DNA from: Burkholderiaceae bacterium
GTDB taxonomy: Bacteria; Pseudomonadota; Gammaproteobacteria; Burkholderiales; Burkholderiaceae_C
DNA: 64,000 nt
Assembly (NCBI GenBank): GCA_026125795.1
Contig: JAHCKM010000001.1
Coordinates: 1,178,001 to 1,242,000, forward strand
Direction: 5' to 3'
How positions within the stretch are numbered: the first letter of the stretch is position 1; each line of letters opens with the position of its first letter. The notes beneath the pieces were generated by a model. The model made no database searches. It had not been told where the DNA came from and worked only from the letters and a program-made list of their open reading frames with translations. The position numbers and the translations under genes were made by a program. Positions 25,851 to 35,840 of this stretch are shown here, one piece after another.

Positions 25851-27764
25851 ATGATCCACCGCCTGCAAGCGCTGCTGCAGCAGTCGTTCCTGCGCGTCGA
25901 GGGTGTCTTCAACCGCGCCTTCGGCGACCGGCTCAACCCGCTGTACCACCTGGGCTCGATCAGCTTCTACCTGTTCTGGCTGGTGGCCGGTAGCGGCCTG
26001 TACCTGTATGCCTTCTTCGAGACCGGCGTCGCGGATGCGTATGCCTCGGTCGACGCGCTCACGCACCGCCAGTGGTTTGCCGGTGGCGTGCTGCGCAGCG
26101 TGCACCGCTATGCATCCGACGCGATGGTGCTGACGATGCTGCTGCACATGCTGCGCCACTTCGCGTTCGACCGCCTGCGCGGCTTTCGCTGGTTCTCGTG
26201 GGTCAGCGGCGTGGCGCTGGTGTGGGGCGTGTACGTCTCGGGCATCAACGGCTACATGCTGCCGTGGGACAGGCTGGCGCAGTTCGTCATCGTGGCGAGC
26301 TTCGAGTGGCTCGACTGGCTGCCCGGATTCGGCGGCACGCTGGTGCGCAACTTCATCTACGCCGACAGCGTCAACGACCGCTTCTTCTCGCTGCTGGCGT
26401 TCATGCACATCGGCATCCCGCTGGTGGTGCTGCTGTTGATGTGGGTGCACGTGCAGCGCGTGCCCAAGGCCCGCACCAATCCGCCGCGCCCCTTGATGTG
26501 GAGCGTGGCGCTCACGCTGCTCGTCGCGGCGGCCGCAGCGCCGGTGGCGAGCCAGGGCGGCGCGGCGCAGCTCGAGCGTGCCGTGACCGACGTGCGGCTC
26601 GACTGGTTCTACCTGCTGGTGTTCCCGCTGCTGTACCAGTGGCCGCTCGGCGCCGTGTGGGCGCTGCTCGGCGGTGCCACCGCCGCGCTGGTGTTGTTGC
26701 CGTGGCTGCCGCCCAGGTTGCGGCGCGGCGCGCTGCCGTCGCATCGCATGGAGGTGCACGGCCACGCCGGGCCGATCACCGCGCGCGCCGGCGAGTCGTT
26801 GCTCGAAGCCGGCCTGCGCGCCGGCGCGGCACTGCCGTACGAATGCCGCAACGGCGGCTGCGGCGTGTGCCGCTGCACCGTGCTGCACGGCCGCGTCGAC
26901 CACGGCCCGTACCAGCACAGCGCCCTCAGCGACGCGCAGCGCGCACGCGGACAGACGCTGGCGTGCTGCGCCACGGCGTTGAGCGACCTGGAGATCGAGT
27001 TCGAGGCGCCGCTTTGTGCGCCGCTCGCGACGCGACTGCACCGCGCGATCGTCGAGCGCATGGACCGCCTGGCCCCGGAGGTGATGCGCCTCACGCTCGT
27101 GCTGCCCGACGAAGAGCCGATGGCCTTCGTGGCCGGGCAATACATCCACATCGTGCTGCCCGATGGTCAGCGGCGCGCCTTCTCGTTTGCCAATCCGCCG
27201 CACGACAACACGCGCATCGAGCTGCACGTGCGCCGCATTCCGGGCGGGCGTTTCACCGGCCATGTCTTCACGCAGATGCAGGCCGGCGACGAACTGCACT
27301 TCGAGGGGCCACTCGGCAGCTTCCGGCTCAACGACAGCGATGCACCGATCCTGATGGTGGCGGGCGCCACCGGTTTCGCGCCCATCAAGAGCATCGTCGA
27401 GGACGCCTTCCACCGCGGCATCCGCCGCCCGATCTGGCTGTATTGGGGCGTGCGCCGCCGCGCCGACCTGTACATGCTGGAGCTCGCGCTGCAGTGGCAG
27501 TCGCAGCACCCGAACTTCCAGGTGGTTCCCGTGCTGTCCGAAGCGACGGCGGAGGACGCATGGACCGGCCGGCGCGGCCTGGTGCACGAGGCGATGCTCG
27601 CGGACTTTCCAGACCTGCGCGGACACGAGGTCTATGTCTGCGGCTCGGTGAAGATGGTGGACGCGGCGGTGCCGGCTTTCGTCGCCCAGGGCCTGAGCGA
27701 AGACGCGTGCTTCTCGGATGCGTTCTTGCCGGTGATGGGGAGTGCGGTTGCGTCGGCTGTCTGA
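25851..27764 (+). CDS. Cytochrome b / [2Fe-2S] ferredoxin / FNR fusion reductase
   Basis: The 637-residue protein has a cytochrome b N-terminal domain (residues 1-290) with bis-His pairs H85/H99 and H186/H200. Its helix layout matches the fusion at 21737. A plant-type [2Fe-2S] domain follows (C332, C337, C340 and a Cys at 372/373), then an FAD/NAD(P) reductase domain (about 395-637) with RRAFSFANPP, VAGATGFAPIKS and YVCGSVKMVD. It could move electrons between NAD(P)H and quinone or heme across the membrane. ATG 25851 is used; an earlier in-frame ATG lies inside the upstream gene. The reductase part resembles AscD/phenol hydroxylase reductase types. Confidence 0.8.
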   Translation: MIHRLQALLQQSFLRVEGVFNRAFGDRLNPLYHLGSISFYLFWLVAGSGLYLYAFFETGVADAYASVDALTHRQWFAGGVLRSVHRYASDAMVLTMLLHMLRHFAFDRLRGFRWFSWVSGVALVWGVYVSGINGYMLPWDRLAQFVIVASFEWLDWLPGFGGTLVRNFIYADSVNDRFFSLLAFMHIGIPLVVLLLMWVHVQRVPKARTNPPRPLMWSVALTLLVAAAAAPVASQGGAAQLERAVTDVRLDWFYLLVFPLLYQWPLGAVWALLGGATAALVLLPWLPPRLRRGALPSHRMEVHGHAGPITARAGESLLEAGLRAGAALPYECRNGGCGVCRCTVLHGRVDHGPYQHSALSDAQRARGQTLACCATALSDLEIEFEAPLCAPLATRLHRAIVERMDRLAPEVMRLTLVLPDEEPMAFVAGQYIHIVLPDGQRRAFSFANPPHDNTRIELHVRRIPGGRFTGHVFTQMQAGDELHFEGPLGSFRLNDSDAPILMVAGATGFAPIKSIVEDAFHRGIRRPIWLYWGVRRRADLYMLELALQWQSQHPNFQVVPVLSEATAEDAWTGRRGLVHEAMLADFPDLRGHEVYVCGSVKMVDAAVPAFVAQGLSEDACFSDAFLPVMGSAVASAV

Positions 27765-27800
27765 GGTGGATCTCGACGGCTGATTGGGGGCATAGAGCGG

Positions 27801-28224
27801 TGCGGCGCGGCGGGCGGTACCCGGTATCGGCTCCTACTGGGTCGGTCGGCGCTGCGCGCCGACTTCGCTGCGATGCTCAGAGGACAAGGGCGGCTGCGAT
27901 GCCGCTCGCAAGCGGCGCTCCCGCGCCGCTGCTTCATGGCTTCTCGCCGGTCCGGCCCTGGCGGGCCGGACTTCCCCTTGCCCTCTTGCGCTTCTCGCCG
28001 CCCCACAAGTCGCCGACACCGGATACCGCCCACCGCGCAGAGACGCTCGTGGTGCTGCTCGAAGAAGACCTCGGTGCATCGGCAAGGCCGTGGTCGGGTG
28101 TGCGCCGGCAGCAACATTGTGCGGCGCCGAGCACCGCAGAGCGCATGGGAGTCCGGCCCGCAGGGCCGACCGCTGCACACGAGCGCCGGCGCATACCCGG
28201 CCGCGGCTTTGCTCGCTCACTGTC
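27801..28224. repeat. Composite intergenic repeat, copy B
   Basis: The spacer 27765-28258 between the cytochrome b-FNR gene and livF is filled by a second direct copy of the repeat at 23824. It has the same left end (GGTACC palindrome, then ctcctactgggtcggtcggc) and the same right end (ccggccgcggctttgct). It is about 110 bases shorter because the middle block with the TCGAGCGTAGCGAACG-type segment is missing. No gene is seen in this spacer. Confidence 0.75.
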
Positions 28225-28258
28225 GATCAAGTGTCGTGCGTCGACACGAAGCGCGCAG

Positions 28259-28969
28259 TCAAACGCCGAGGTAAGACGCCAGCGCGTCACCGTGCCGCAG
28301 CGACGCCGACGCACCGCTCAACACCACCTGGCCTTTCTGCAGTACGACCAATCGGTCGGTGTGCGCGGCCACCTTGCGGTAGTCGCGGTCCACGATCAGC
28401 GTGGCGATGCCGTCGCGCCGGATCGCCTCGAGCACGGCCCACACTTCGGCCACGATCTTCGGTGCCAGGCCCTCGGTGGCCTCGTCGAGCACGATCAGCG
28501 AGGGCTGCGTCATCAGCGCGCGGCCGATGGCCAGCATCTGCTGTTCACCACCCGAGAGCTGCGCACCCAGGTGCTGCAGCCGCTCGGCGAGCCGCGGAAA
28601 GGTCCGGAGCGTGCGCTCCAGCGTCCATCCCGTGCGGCCGTCGCCGCGCGAGGCCATCACCAGGTTCTCGCGCACGGTCAGGTTGGGGAACACGCCGCGG
28701 CCCTCCGGCACGTAGGCCACACCCAATCGTGCGGCCTGGTGCGGCCGTGCGCGTGACAGGTCGTGGCCGGCGATGCGGATCACGCCCGAGCGCTGCTTGA
28801 CGTGCCCGAGCAACGCGCGAATCAGCGTGCTCTTGCCCATGCCGTTGCGACCGAGCAAGCCCACGGTCTCGCCGCGCGCGATGCGCAAGCTGACGCCGTG
28901 CAGCACATGGCTGGAGCCGTACCAGGCGTGCAGGTCGGCGGCTTCGACGATGCAGCCGGTCTGACTCAT
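28259..28969 (-). CDS. livF: Branched-chain amino acid/amide-type ABC transporter ATP-binding protein
   Basis: The 236-residue ABC ATPase has Walker A GRNGMGKST near residue 40, the signature LSGGEQQ near 138 and Walker B LIVLDEATEGLAP near 158. It matches the LivF branch (AYVPEGRGVFPNLTV near 90). LivF normally works with LivG and two permeases for branched-chain amino acids, urea or aromatic acids; none of these is in the window. It begins nine bases after the TonB receptor gene on the same strand. It may serve an aromatic-acid importer encoded elsewhere. Confidence 0.8.
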   Translation of the reverse strand: MSQTGCIVEAADLHAWYGSSHVLHGVSLRIARGETVGLLGRNGMGKSTLIRALLGHVKQRSGVIRIAGHDLSRARPHQAARLGVAYVPEGRGVFPNLTVRENLVMASRGDGRTGWTLERTLRTFPRLAERLQHLGAQLSGGEQQMLAIGRALMTQPSLIVLDEATEGLAPKIVAEVWAVLEAIRRDGIATLIVDRDYRKVAAHTDRLVVLQKGQVVLSGASASLRHGDALASYLGV

Positions 28970-28978
28970 GGCCGCGGC

Positions 28979-30940
28979 TCACCAGCGGCCACGCAAGCCG
29001 ACGTGCCACGTGCGCGGCGCCTCGGCATGGGTGTACAGCGGCGATTTTTCGGACAGGCGCACGTCGGTCAGGTTGCGCACGCCGAGCGTTGCCTCGAGAC
29101 CGGCCGGCAACGCCACCGTCACATGGGCGCCGACGAACGTCAGACCGGGCACCGGCTGCGGCGGCGTGTTGGGCGTTGTGGCCGGCAGCAGCTGGTCGAC
29201 GGAACGCTCGATGCTGATACCGATGCGCCAGGGTCCGCCGCGCCAGTCGACCCGAACGGTGGCGCTGTGGCGCGGCCGGCGCTCCAGCCGTGCACCGCTG
29301 AGCGCGTTGGTGGCATCGAGGTAGGTGTAGCTGGTGGCGGCGCTGAAGCCCGCGCCCAGCGGCCAGGCCAGGCCGAGCTCCGCGCCGCGCAGCCGCGCGC
29401 GGGCCAGGTTCTCGTAGGTGTAGGTGCCGATGCCCGGCACCGGCCCCGGCGCGACCAGACGCACTTCGATCAGATCCTTGACGCGCTGGTCGAACAGCAT
29501 CAGCTGGGCCTGCCGTGCACCGTTGGTGAAGCCGACGCCGAGCTCGACGCTATCGCTGGTTTCGGGCTGCAGGCCCGGGTTGCCGAGAAAGGTGTTGGGT
29601 CCCTCGGGTCGCGCGCCGGGCACCACCTGCTTCAGGTTGGGCACCTTGAAGCCGTGGCTGTATCCGCCCTTGACCGTCCAAAATCCGTCGACGCGCCACA
29701 CGCCGTACAGCCGCGGGCTCAGCTCGTCGCCGTAGTCGCCGTGCGTGTCGTGGCGCAGGCCGACGGTCAATGTCAGCGGCTGCAGCGGCGACCACTCGTC
29801 CTGCGCGAACAACGAGCGGTGGCGCAGCACGCCGCTGCCGCCGGGCAGGCCCGGATCGTCGAGCCCTTCGTTGCGCGCCTCCAAACCGACCAGCAGCGCG
29901 TGTGCGCCCAGCGGCGCGCGTGCCTGGCCCTCGAGCACGTCTTCGGTCACGCGCTGCGGCACGTTGGGCGTCACGCCGGCGCTGCGCCGGTTGACCACGT
30001 CGATCGTCGATCGGTAGGCGCGCAGCTGGGTCTCGACCGCCGCGGCCCACTCGGCGTCCCAGCTCAACGCGCTGTGCGCACGTTCGATCTCGTTGGTGGT
30101 CACGTGGTAGCGGCGCGCGCCGGCACGCTCGCGCGCGTTGGCTTCGCGGTCCTCACGGCCTGCGCGGTGTTCCAGCTCGAAGCGGTGGCCCGGCAGGCCG
30201 CGCCAAGCGATGCCCAGCCAGGCATCGCGCTGCCGTCGCGCCTCGAGCTCGTCGATGCGCGCGTCGGCCGGCGCGGCCACGGCGTCGATCGCTCTGGCCG
30301 TTGCGCCGGCGCGCACAAAAGTGTCGGCACCCAGCGGCCCGTCGGCGCGCGCGCCCAGGCGCCAGCCGTCGCCGCCGCGCGCCGTGTCGGTCAGGCTGCC
30401 TTCGCTCAGGGCGCCAAAGCGCCAGCTGTCGCCCGCCTGGCGCGTGATCACGTTGACCACGCCGCCGATCGCCTCGGACCCGTAGAGCACCGACATTGGA
30501 CCGCGCACGATCTCGATGCGTTCGATGTCATCGACCGCGATCCAGTCGTACTGGAAGTCCGACGCACCGATCACGCCGTCGGACGCACCGATGCGCTTGC
30601 CGTCGACCAGGAACAGCGCATGGCGGCTGTCCATGCCGCGCAGCGACAGCACCTTGCGACCGCCCACCGCGCGGCCCTGCAGCGACAACCCGGTCTCGCC
30701 GCGGATCGCCTCCAGCACGTTGGCCGCGCCGCGCGCCTCGATGTCGCGCGCGGTGACCACCGACAGCGCGGCGGGTGCGTCGTTGAACAGCAACGCATGG
30801 CGCGTGGCAGTGACCACCACGGTCTGCGTCGGCGGCTCGGGCGACGCCGCCTGCGCGCACGCGCCGCCCGACGCGACGGCAGCCCCGACGGCCGCGACCC
30901 CGACACGCACCCGCGACGTTCTTCCGGAGTTCTTGTTCAT
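28979..30940 (-). CDS. TonB-dependent outer-membrane receptor
   Basis: The 653-residue protein has a signal peptide (about residues 1-30) and a TonB-box-like TQTVVVTATR. A plug domain covers roughly residues 40-150 and a 22-strand barrel ends in GLRGRW with a terminal aromatic residue. It is of the smaller BtuB/CirA-like class. The start 30940 is used because MNKNSGRT leads into the signal peptide; the longer frame adds 65 residues across the promoter region. It is divergent from nirS and shares the FNR-type site in between, so a substrate linked to denitrification (copper or a metal chelate) is possible. The ligand is unknown. Confidence 0.8.
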   Translation of the reverse strand: MNKNSGRTSRVRVGVAAVGAAVASGGACAQAASPEPPTQTVVVTATRHALLFNDAPAALSVVTARDIEARGAANVLEAIRGETGLSLQGRAVGGRKVLSLRGMDSRHALFLVDGKRIGASDGVIGASDFQYDWIAVDDIERIEIVRGPMSVLYGSEAIGGVVNVITRQAGDSWRFGALSEGSLTDTARGGDGWRLGARADGPLGADTFVRAGATARAIDAVAAPADARIDELEARRQRDAWLGIAWRGLPGHRFELEHRAGREDREANARERAGARRYHVTTNEIERAHSALSWDAEWAAAVETQLRAYRSTIDVVNRRSAGVTPNVPQRVTEDVLEGQARAPLGAHALLVGLEARNEGLDDPGLPGGSGVLRHRSLFAQDEWSPLQPLTLTVGLRHDTHGDYGDELSPRLYGVWRVDGFWTVKGGYSHGFKVPNLKQVVPGARPEGPNTFLGNPGLQPETSDSVELGVGFTNGARQAQLMLFDQRVKDLIEVRLVAPGPVPGIGTYTYENLARARLRGAELGLAWPLGAGFSAATSYTYLDATNALSGARLERRPRHSATVRVDWRGGPWRIGISIERSVDQLLPATTPNTPPQPVPGLTFVGAHVTVALPAGLEATLGVRNLTDVRLSEKSPLYTHAEAPRTWHVGLRGRW

Positions 30941-31022
30941 GGGTCCCGAGCTTGTGGGCTGCGCGCAGCGCGCGCCTTGATGCAGGTCGGGTTTGGCGCG
31001 GCCGGGCCGACCGTCCGCGCGC

Positions 31023-32822
<1,800 letters not shown>

Positions 32823-32823
<1 letters not shown>

Positions 32824-33152
32824 TGAAGCGCACGTTGACTCGCTCCTGGCTGCTGGCGGCCGGGGTGGTGCTCGTCCCGTACGCGGCGGCGGCCAACCCC
32901 GCGGCGGAGGCGGCGATGAACAAGGCCGGCTGCATGGCCTGCCACAGCAAGGACAAGAAGCTGGTCGGGCCGTCGTTCAAGGAGATCGCGGCCAAGTACA
33001 AAGGGCAAGCCGACGTCCCGACCAAGCTGGCGGAAAAAGTCCGCAAGGGCGGCAGCGGCGTGTACGGACCGGTGCCGATGTCGCCCAACCCGCCGGACAA
33101 GATCGGCGACAAGGAGCTGAAAGAGGCGATCGAGCTGATCCTGAAGTCGTGA
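32823..33152 (+). CDS. nirM: Cytochrome c551-type electron donor
   Basis: The 109-residue protein has a signal peptide (to about residue 23), then CMACH near 37 and a Met ligand in PVPMSPNP near 85, as in class I cytochromes c551/c5. It is the likely periplasmic donor for NirS and perhaps also for the CuA subunit at 17536. It starts by ATGA overlap with nirS, and its stop overlaps the GTG start of the next gene. Confidence 0.9.
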
Positions 33153-33673
33153 CGGCGCGTGCAGCCGTGGCTTGGGCCCTGCTGGGCCTGTTTGCGCTAC
33201 GCGCCGAAGCCGCGGCCGAAGCCGTTTCAGCCGATGGCCGTTGGCGCGTGGTGGGCCAGCCGACGCAGGTGGTGGTGTTCGACGGGGCCGAGCGTGTGCG
33301 CACGTTGGCCGCGCGCGAGCTTCACGGCAGCGCGGGCGGTGCGGCGCGCCAGGTGCAGTACCTGCCGGCACGGCGCAGCTTCGTCATCTCGTTCGAGGCA
33401 CCGATGCGCGAGCTGTGGGAGCTGTCGGTCGATCCGGGCGCGGCGCCGGTGTTCGACGGCCTGGTGCACGACCATCGCATGGGCGAGGCGATCGGCGCCC
33501 CGGGATTCCTCGGCGTGCGCCGCACGCCGCTCGACGATCCGATCGACGCGCTGGCGGCCGATGCCGCGGGCGGCCCGTACGTGCTCGCGCGCAGCGCCGG
33601 CGCCTGGCACCTGATCCACCTCGATGCGCGGCGCGCCATCGCGCGTTATCCGCGGCGGCTTCACGGCGACTGA
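33149..33673 (+). CDS. Short periplasmic protein resembling part of a d1-heme beta-propeller
   Basis: The 174-residue protein begins at GTG 33149, overlapping the nirM stop, with a signal peptide (cleavage near residue 23). Residues 80-115, around RELWELSVD and DGLVHDHRMGE, resemble a middle section of NirF/NirN-type d1-propeller proteins. The normal propeller is over twice this length, so this is either a shortened relative or a reduced remnant kept in the nirS operon. Its 3' end overlaps the convergent dnr gene by about 13 bases. Function unknown; a role in d1-heme handling is conceivable. Confidence 0.55.
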   Translation: MTARAAVAWALLGLFALRAEAAAEAVSADGRWRVVGQPTQVVVFDGAERVRTLAARELHGSAGGAARQVQYLPARRSFVISFEAPMRELWELSVDPGAAPVFDGLVHDHRMGEAIGAPGFLGVRRTPLDDPIDALAADAAGGPYVLARSAGAWHLIHLDARRAIARYPRRLHGD

Positions 33674-34365
33674 TAGCTCGCCAGTGCCGGTGCGTCGAGA
33701 ATGTGGATGTCGCGCTTGTCGATGCGCACCAGCCCGGCGGCTTCCAGCTCGTGCAGCACGCGCGAGAAATACTCGGGCGTCAGCGACAGGCGCGATGCGA
33801 TCGTGGCCTTGCTCACCGGCAACGAGACCATGACCGGCTGCGTGCTGTCGGTGGCGATGTCGCGCAGCAGGTAGCCGATCACGCGCTGCACGCCGCTGTG
33901 CAGCGCATAGGCCTCCACGTCGTGCACCAGGCCGTGCAGCCGGCGCGAGATGCCCGCGAGCATGCGCAGCGCAAAGCGCGCATCGTGCTCGATCTCGCCC
34001 TCGACGGCCTGCTTCTTGACTGACAGCAGCAGGCAATCGGCCAGCGCCTGCGCGTTGATGATGTACGGTCGGCCCGTGAACATCAGCGCCTCGGCGAAGC
34101 TCTGGCCCTGGCTAATGATGTCGATCACTTTTTCGGAACCGGTCGACGAGGCCGCATACAGCTTGACCTGCCCGACCACGCAGACATGGAACTCCTGGCA
34201 CGGCTGGCCGACCCGGAAGATGTCTTCGCCGCGGCTGAAGCGCCGCAGTACGCAGCCTTTGGCCAGTCGATCGAGTTCCGCCGGGCTCAGGTCGCTGAAC
34301 AGCGGCAGCCGCGAAAGATAGCGAGGTATGTCGAAGACGCGCAGATCCATCGCATTCCTTGCCAT
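33661..34365 (-). CDS. dnr: Dnr-type CRP/FNR-family transcriptional regulator
   Basis: The 234-residue regulator has a cyclic-nucleotide-binding-type sensor domain (residues 15-130), a dimer helix and a C-terminal winged helix. The recognition helix has TPEYFSRVLHEL, with the Glu and Ser-Arg used to read TTGA half-sites. It has no N-terminal cysteine cluster, as in the NO/heme-sensing Dnr/NnrR branch rather than FNR. The start 34365 has a GGAAGGAC site; ATG 34350 is the alternative. It is convergent with the nirS operon, whose operator matches its expected target. Confidence 0.8.
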   Translation of the reverse strand: MARNAMDLRVFDIPRYLSRLPLFSDLSPAELDRLAKGCVLRRFSRGEDIFRVGQPCQEFHVCVVGQVKLYAASSTGSEKVIDIISQGQSFAEALMFTGRPYIINAQALADCLLLSVKKQAVEGEIEHDARFALRMLAGISRRLHGLVHDVEAYALHSGVQRVIGYLLRDIATDSTQPVMVSLPVSKATIASRLSLTPEYFSRVLHELEAAGLVRIDKRDIHILDAPALASYQSP

Positions 34366-34414
34366 GTCCTTCCCAGGATTCGGCCCATTGTTGGGTGCCG
34401 GACGCGGCAGCAAC

Positions 34415-34428
34415 TTGACATGCCGCAA
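34415..34428 (-). promoter_or_regulatory. Possible FNR/DNR site before dnr
   Basis: On the minus strand the sequence reads TTGCGGCATGTCAA. The right half is complete and the left half is off by one core base. It lies about 50 bases upstream of the dnr start and could allow autoregulation. Confidence 0.35.
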
Positions 34429-34466
34429 GCCACCGACCGGGCAGCCGGCGTTGGCGCGGGCAGCGT

Positions 34467-34703
34467 TCAGATCCGCGACAGGCGCGTGCGCCAGCACTCC
34501 GGCCCGTCTTGCAGCATGCGCCAGCCGAACTGTCCCGGGCGCGTCGACTCCAGGTGCGTCTTCAGCGGCCACGGGTCCAGATCGACCACCAGCTCGAGCG
34601 CTTCGCCGGGTGCCAGCCGGTCGAAGGCCTGCACGATCACGGCCAGGCGGCGCCAGAACGGCGTGGATCGCACGTCGATGACGGTTGTCTGTTCGTCGTC
34701 CAT
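34467..34703 (-). CDS. DUF2249 domain protein
   Basis: The 78-residue protein matches DUF2249 throughout: IDVRS start, PGEALELVVDLDPWPL near residue 40, and the closing PGQFGWRML...WRTRL. These small proteins are common in denitrification and NO-response regulons, though their biochemistry is not settled. ATG 34703 gives the usual family length; ATG 34733 would add ten residues, and neither has a clear ribosome site. It sits between dnr and the double-Usp gene on the same strand. Confidence 0.8.
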   Translation of the reverse strand: MDDEQTTVIDVRSTPFWRRLAVIVQAFDRLAPGEALELVVDLDPWPLKTHLESTRPGQFGWRMLQDGPECWRTRLSRI

Positions 34704-34762
34704 CGAGGGGAAAGCACGAAAGCTGCGTGGCATCACTGTCACGCGTGCGTGCGCGCCCGTCC

Positions 34763-34776
34763 TTGAAGTGATCCAA
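34763..34776 (-). promoter_or_regulatory. Possible FNR/DNR site before the DUF2249 gene
   Basis: On the minus strand the sequence is TTGGATCACTTCAA, one mismatch from the TTGA-N6-TCAA core. It lies 60 bases upstream of the chosen DUF2249 start at 34703, a typical distance for a class II-type site plus leader. Confidence 0.45.
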
Positions 34777-34861
34777 GGAAGTGTCGATTGGGCTCGACGT
34801 GCCAAGGCGCCGCCGCGGCGCCGGGTGCGGCGGGAGTTCGTGCGGGCCGCGCTGCCGCGTC

Positions 34862-35680
34862 TCAGTGCGCCATCAGCACCGGCACGGTCATCGACTCGAG
34901 CACGGTGCGGCTGGCACCGCCGAGCGCGAACTCGCGGGCTCTGGAGTGCCCGTAGCAGCCCATGACGATCAGGTCGGCACCCACGTCGGCGGCCATCGAG
35001 AGGATGGCCTCGCCGGCGCCCGACGTCCGGCTCGACAGCGTGGTGACGGTGGCGCGGATGCCGTGTCGGCCGAGGAACTCGAGCAACACCTCCCGGTACG
35101 CCGAGCCGGTGTCGCCGTCGATCGCCACGTTGACGCTTTGCGCGGACTGAAGAAAGGGGATCGCAGCGCTCAACGCACGCGAGGACTCTCGGGTCGCCTT
35201 CCAGGCCACCAGCACGTTGCCGAACGGCGCCGCGCGCGCCCCGATGTACGGCACGACGATTGCCGGCTTGCCGCTGCCGGTGATGACCCATGGCGCAAAG
35301 TCAGAGGCCACGCCGGTGTGCCGGTTGGCGCGGTCGTGCTGGCCCAGCAGCAGCAGGTCGGCGCACAAGGCCTGGGCGATCGTGGCGTGCTCCGGCCCGT
35401 CGCGCGCTTCACGCCAGGCGATCGGCACGCCGGATTCGGCCGCCACCGCGGCCACCAGCGTGCGCGCGTCGGTCATGCGCGATTCGTCGATGTCGAGCAT
35501 GGTCTGCGGCGGCGCGCCCATGGCCACGTCGAACGCCATTGCAACGACCACCGGCGTCACGGCATAGAGCGCGGTCACGTCGGCGCCGCGCGCCCGGCCC
35601 AGCGCGGCGGCCAGCGCGAGGCGGGCGCGGCACTGCACCCCGGCATCCACGTGCACGAGGATGGAACGGATCGGGTCCAT
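34862..35680 (-). CDS. Tandem universal stress protein (two Usp domains)
   Basis: The 272-residue protein contains two Usp domains in tandem. The first (residues 1-145) begins IRSILVHVD. The second (about 150-272) ends with the ATP-binding signature GADLIVMGCYGHS followed by GGASRTVLESMTVPV. The first domain keeps less of the nucleotide motif. Such proteins support survival under anoxia or energy stress in many proteobacteria. ATG 35680 is preceded by AAAGGC. An FNR-type palindrome lies upstream. Confidence 0.85.
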   Translation of the reverse strand: MDPIRSILVHVDAGVQCRARLALAAALGRARGADVTALYAVTPVVVAMAFDVAMGAPPQTMLDIDESRMTDARTLVAAVAAESGVPIAWREARDGPEHATIAQALCADLLLLGQHDRANRHTGVASDFAPWVITGSGKPAIVVPYIGARAAPFGNVLVAWKATRESSRALSAAIPFLQSAQSVNVAIDGDTGSAYREVLLEFLGRHGIRATVTTLSSRTSGAGEAILSMAADVGADLIVMGCYGHSRAREFALGGASRTVLESMTVPVLMAH

Positions 35681-35751
35681 TTCGTTGCCTTTCTGCAAGT
35701 TGCCGCAGCTCGCGACAGCGGTCAATCTGCGCCTGTGGCGAACTGTTGCCG

Positions 35752-35765
35752 TTGAGATGGATCAA
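35752..35765 (-). promoter_or_regulatory. FNR/DNR-type operator before the double-Usp gene
   Basis: The minus-strand sequence TTGATCCATCTCAA fits TTGA-N6-TCAA exactly and extends to TTGAT-N4-NTCAA. It lies about 72 bases upstream of the Usp gene start (35680) and about 75 bases before the secreted-protein gene on the other strand. Anaerobic control of Usp genes by FNR-family proteins is well known. Confidence 0.7.
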
Positions 35766-35840
35766 TCGCGGGATGCGTTGCGGCCGGTTCAATCGGCAGC
35801 AACATCGCAACGGGTGGGGAAGAGGCAGGGGGTTGGTGAC

